From an uncultured Clostridium sp. (GTDB taxonomy: Bacteria > Bacillota > Clostridia > Peptostreptococcales > Peptostreptococcaceae): a stretch of DNA of 7,857 nucleotides. Positions 5,857 to 7,857 of this stretch are shown here, piece by piece (the stretch's first letter is position 1; the number at the start of each line of letters is the position of its first letter). The position numbers were made by a program, and so were the translations under genes. The DNA lies in assembly GCA_900539645.1 (NCBI GenBank), contig UQCY01000087.1:1-7857 (forward strand), given 5' to 3'. Under the pieces are notes generated by a model. That model was given only the letters and a program-made list of their open reading frames with translations. It made no database searches and was not told where the DNA came from.

Positions 5857-6630
5857 ATGAGATATTATGTTGTTTCAGATGTACATGGATTTTTTAGTGA
5901 GATGAAAGCAGCTCTTGAGGAGAAGGGCTTTTTTGAGGATAAGGAGCCACATAAGTTGGTTGTTTGTGGTGATTTGTTTGATAGAGGAACTGAGGCTTTG
6001 GAGCTAGAGGAGTTTGTTCTTGATTTGATTTCTAAAGATGAGGTTATTCTTATCAAAGGAAATCATGAGGATTTACTCATGGAGCTTTTACATGGTTGGA
6101 GCAATAGAAGTTATTTTCAAATGCATCATTCTTCAAATGGTACACTAGATACAGTTTGTCAGCTCACAAATTCTACTATGGATGAAATTTATTACAATCC
6201 TGATGATGTCGCTAGAAAGCTTATCAGAAATGAGTCTATTAGAACAATTATACCAAGAATGGTAGACTATTTTGAGACAGATAGATATGTTTTCGTTCAT
6301 GGTTGGGTTCCTTGTAATCAGATGTATGACAAAACTGAGCTAATAGGTTATGAGATAGATGAAAATTGGAGAAATGCTAGTATCAAGTCTTGGGAAAAGG
6401 CGAGATGGATCAACGGTATGGAGGCTGCACATTATGGTGCGAAGGTCGATGGAAAGACTGTTGTCTGTGGGAACTGGCATTGTTCTTTTGGGCATAGCAA
6501 GTATGAGGGAGATGGCGGTGAGTTTGACAATAAGCCTAACTTTGATACGTATTATGCAGATGGAATTATTGCTTTAGATGCTTGTACTACGATTTCTAAG
6601 AAAATTAATTGTGTAGTGATTGAAGATTAA
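5857..6630 (+). CDS. Metallophosphoesterase, Ser/Thr-phosphatase / ApaH-like family
   Basis: This 257-residue cytoplasmic calcineurin-like phosphoesterase has the family's metal-binding blocks in order: SDVHG (7-11; D8, H10), GDLFDRG (38-44; D39, D42), KGNHED (67-72; N69, H70), VHGWVP (147-152; H148) and GNWHCSFGH (205-213; H208). The arrangement is closest to PPP-type phosphatases, which include diadenosine tetraphosphatase ApaH and bacterial protein phosphatases. The actual substrate cannot be told from sequence. The start is ATG 5857, with an in-frame GTG at 5854 as alternative. AAAGGAGAG (5836-5844) precedes both at a slightly long distance. The gene begins 23 nt after hepT with no visible promoter or terminator between, so it is probably on the toxin-antitoxin transcript. 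Its G-richer codon use resembles the DUF1653 gene rather than mntA/hepT. Confidence 0.88.
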   Translation: MRYYVVSDVHGFFSEMKAALEEKGFFEDKEPHKLVVCGDLFDRGTEALELEEFVLDLISKDEVILIKGNHEDLLMELLHGWSNRSYFQMHHSSNGTLDTVCQLTNSTMDEIYYNPDDVARKLIRNESIRTIIPRMVDYFETDRYVFVHGWVPCNQMYDKTELIGYEIDENWRNASIKSWEKARWINGMEAAHYGAKVDGKTVVCGNWHCSFGHSKYEGDGGEFDNKPNFDTYYADGIIALDACTTISKKINCVVIED

Positions 6631-6669
6631 TTAATATATTTTTATTGAATGTAATTACTTGTATAAAAC

Positions 6670-6703
6670 TAGACCATTTTCCTGACGTCAGGAAAATGGT
6701 CTA
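6670..6703. terminator. Perfect 34-bp palindrome between convergent genes, probable bidirectional terminator
   Basis: TAGACCATTTTCCTGAC (6670-6686) is followed directly by its exact reverse complement (6687-6703), centred on GACGTC with no spacer. It lies between the phosphoesterase gene ending at 6630 and the convergent dinD ending at 6736. As RNA it forms a 15-bp stem with a 4-nt ACGT loop. On the minus strand it is followed by GTTTTAT, a short U-run, so it can end dinD transcription. On the plus strand no U-run follows, so termination of the upstream operon would be weaker. A recombination or protein-binding site is a less likely alternative. Confidence 0.65.
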
Positions 6704-6735
6704 AGCATTGGAAAAGCTAGATTATAGAAAATAAA

Positions 6736-7584
6736 CTATTTTTTTATTTTCTTTTTTTGCTTCTCTTCTTTTTCGAGTTCTTTTATGCTTTTAGTTGGAG
6801 TTGGTAAATCTTCTGGCATTGTTCCACCAAGTTCTTTGATTGTGTTTCTAACTACTTTTCCAACTTCAAAGTGGGTATTATTTGCATTTTCTTTGCCTTT
6901 AATTTCTTCTCTTCTTAGTTTATCTTCTGTTTGAGTTGCTCTGAATAGATTGGCTGCAAGCTCTGTGCTTCCCATATGGTCTAATATTTTCTGATTTTTT
7001 TCAAGTCCTTTTTTAGTATGTATTCCTTTAGCATCAAGTCCACCATATAAGCCTTTGTAGCCAAAATTTTGAAAGCGGGCATAATCTATAGCTGTTTTTA
7101 CACCAGCATCACTAGCAGCATTTACAAGATGTTTGTTGTGTTCTTTTAAATCTTTTCTTATCGCCAATCTCTTTTGCTCCTCTGATAAGGAATCAAAGTT
7201 TTTCTGAAGTTCCTCTGCTATTTCTTGCTTTCTAGTTTGCATAGAGAAATATGTCTGTCCTAGAGCTACTATGGATTTTCTTGGGTCTGAATTTTGAACA
7301 ATTAAGTAACAGGCATATCTAGTTAGCTTTATATCCTCAATTTTACGAGTAGTAGTTGAGCCAAGTTCTATGGTTTTGTCTATACGCTCAAAATAATCTG
7401 AAATACTGAAATTACTGTTAATACAAGCATCTTTAGCCTTATCTATAACCTTAGTGAAATTACGCCATTCTTTATATTCTAATACAACTTGCAAATCCCT
7501 TGCATACCAAAATTCAATTCCATTTTCGTCTAAGTGTTTAATTTTTTCAAAAACAATCTCACTATAATTTTCTACATTAGTCAT
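6736..7584 (-). CDS. dinD: DinD-family DNA-damage-inducible protein
   Basis: This 282-residue protein matches DinD over its length. A BRO-N-like N-terminal domain reads FWYARDLQVVLEYKEWRNFT (25-44). It is followed by the very characteristic KLTRYACYLIVQNSDPRKSI (86-105) and ALGQTYFSMQTRKQEIAEEL (107-126). A helical C-terminal part follows, ending in a highly charged lysine-rich tail. E. coli DinD is an SOS-induced protein reported to inhibit RecA activities; Bacillota homologs are little studied. The ATG at 7584 is preceded by AAGGAGG at an unusually long spacing of 14 nt, and there is no better in-frame start. No GAAC-N4-GTTC LexA box is seen in the 273 bp upstream. The gene is convergent to the toxin-antitoxin/phosphoesterase cluster and may be transcribed independently. 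The length looks complete. Confidence 0.9.
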   Translation of the reverse strand: MTNVENYSEIVFEKIKHLDENGIEFWYARDLQVVLEYKEWRNFTKVIDKAKDACINSNFSISDYFERIDKTIELGSTTTRKIEDIKLTRYACYLIVQNSDPRKSIVALGQTYFSMQTRKQEIAEELQKNFDSLSEEQKRLAIRKDLKEHNKHLVNAASDAGVKTAIDYARFQNFGYKGLYGGLDAKGIHTKKGLEKNQKILDHMGSTELAANLFRATQTEDKLRREEIKGKENANNTHFEVGKVVRNTIKELGGTMPEDLPTPTKSIKELEKEEKQKKKIKK

Positions 7585-7645
7585 AAATCTTAAAATATCC
7601 TCCTTTGTGTTTATTTGTTGCGTTTAAAAAGTAATGGCAGAAATA

Positions 7646-7708
7646 TCAGCCGATGGATAGTGAATAATAAAAGTAAAATATTTTGAAGTTAAGGTGTATA
7701 TTATTCAT
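7646..7708 (-). CDS. Possible 20-codon leader ORF upstream of dinD
   Basis: On the minus strand an ATG at 7708 opens a 20-residue frame (MNNIHLNFKIFYFYYSLSIG) ending at TGA 7646. It is preceded by a reasonable ribosome site GAAAGGAAG about 5 nt before the ATG. It ends 61 nt before the dinD start. The peptide is aromatic-rich and resembles no family I know. It could be a leader peptide or a chance frame. Its start region overlaps the right half of an inverted repeat (TGAATAATA 7661-7669 with TATTATTCA 7699-7707). Confidence 0.2.
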   Translation of the reverse strand: MNNIHLNFKIFYFYYSLSIG

Positions 7709-7857
7709 AAATTCTTCCTTTCTAGAAGAAGTATGGACAGTAAAAATAAAAAATATACATATTTATCTAAAATGAGAGTAAAATAAAGACGAATTATTTA
7801 GATTAATAGTTAAAAATTAAAATTATATAAATAAATTTAAGTAGAGGTTGAAACAAT
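7709..7857. other. AT-rich intergenic region at the right edge
   Basis: This stretch has no credible gene. Near 7712-7730 it contains TTCTTC-N7-GAAGAA with a TTCTAGAA core (7720-7727), a short dyad close to the possible leader ORF. On the minus strand TTCAAC (-35) and TATATA (-10) spaced 17 bp lie near 7829-7852 and could be a distant dinD promoter, but this is weak. The last bases contain AGAGGT (7842-7847), which could be the ribosome site of a plus-strand gene starting just past the edge. Confidence 0.25.

Noticed and set aside
6359..6577. Plus-strand 72-codon frame inside the phosphoesterase gene
   Set aside because: It is an out-of-frame overlap within a gene whose metal-binding motifs are all in the other frame.
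7585..7857. LexA/SOS box upstream of dinD
   Set aside because: No GAAC-N4-GTTC or close variant was found by reading both strands of the region.
7842..7857. Start of a plus-strand gene at the right edge
   Set aside because: AGAGGT near the end resembles a ribosome site, but the start codon would fall outside the window, so no gene can be called.

Overview
The window is AT-rich, uses A/T-ending codons (ATA for Ile is frequent), and its starts are preceded by strong AGGAGG-type Shine-Dalgarno sites. Together with the gene families present (DegV, POT peptide transporter, clostridial-type radical SAM/SPASM protein, DUF1653, DinD), this points to a low-GC anaerobic Bacillota, most likely a Clostridia member related to Peptostreptococcaceae. 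The taxon is inferred from style, not proven.

Left part (1-2657). A divergent pair surrounds a 350-bp control region. The first 26 codons of an unidentified gene run off the left edge on the minus strand. On the plus strand a radical SAM/SPASM protein (430-1794) is followed after 2 nt by a DegV/FakB-type fatty-acid-binding protein (1797-2657), forming a tight two-gene operon. The control region holds three GGACA-N12-TGTC dyads that repeat with an exact 29-bp period (starts 232, 261, 290) and end just upstream of a TATAAT box. They look like stacked operators.

Middle (2658-4696). A well-formed promoter (TTGCCC-17-TATAAT) drives a POT/PTR2-family proton-coupled peptide transporter, which ends in a good intrinsic terminator. 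That terminator is also the outer edge of an imperfect inverted repeat of about 310 bp (4285-4597) that fills the gap before the next gene. It could be a MITE-like element or a very long RNA hairpin.

Right part (4697-7584). A small DUF1653 protein is followed by an MntA/HepT (MNT-HEPN) toxin-antitoxin pair in which the nucleotidyltransferase antitoxin carries an N-terminal XRE helix-turn-helix. Four TGCGTA motifs lie upstream, the last overlapping the -35 region of the likely promoter, so the fused HTH plausibly autoregulates the operon. A PPP/ApaH-like metallophosphoesterase follows HepT by 23 nt and may belong to the same transcript. The TA genes are visibly more A-rich than the DUF1653 and phosphoesterase genes around them, as if inserted between them. 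A convergent dinD (minus strand, 6736-7584) is separated from the phosphoesterase by a perfect, loop-free 34-bp palindrome. No LexA box is visible upstream of dinD, but a possible 20-codon leader ORF is.

The most promising candidate for an undescribed arrangement is the XRE-MNT / HEPN / metallophosphoesterase cassette with its TGCGTA repeats. Next are the 29-bp-phased operators of the radical SAM-DegV operon and the giant palindrome.
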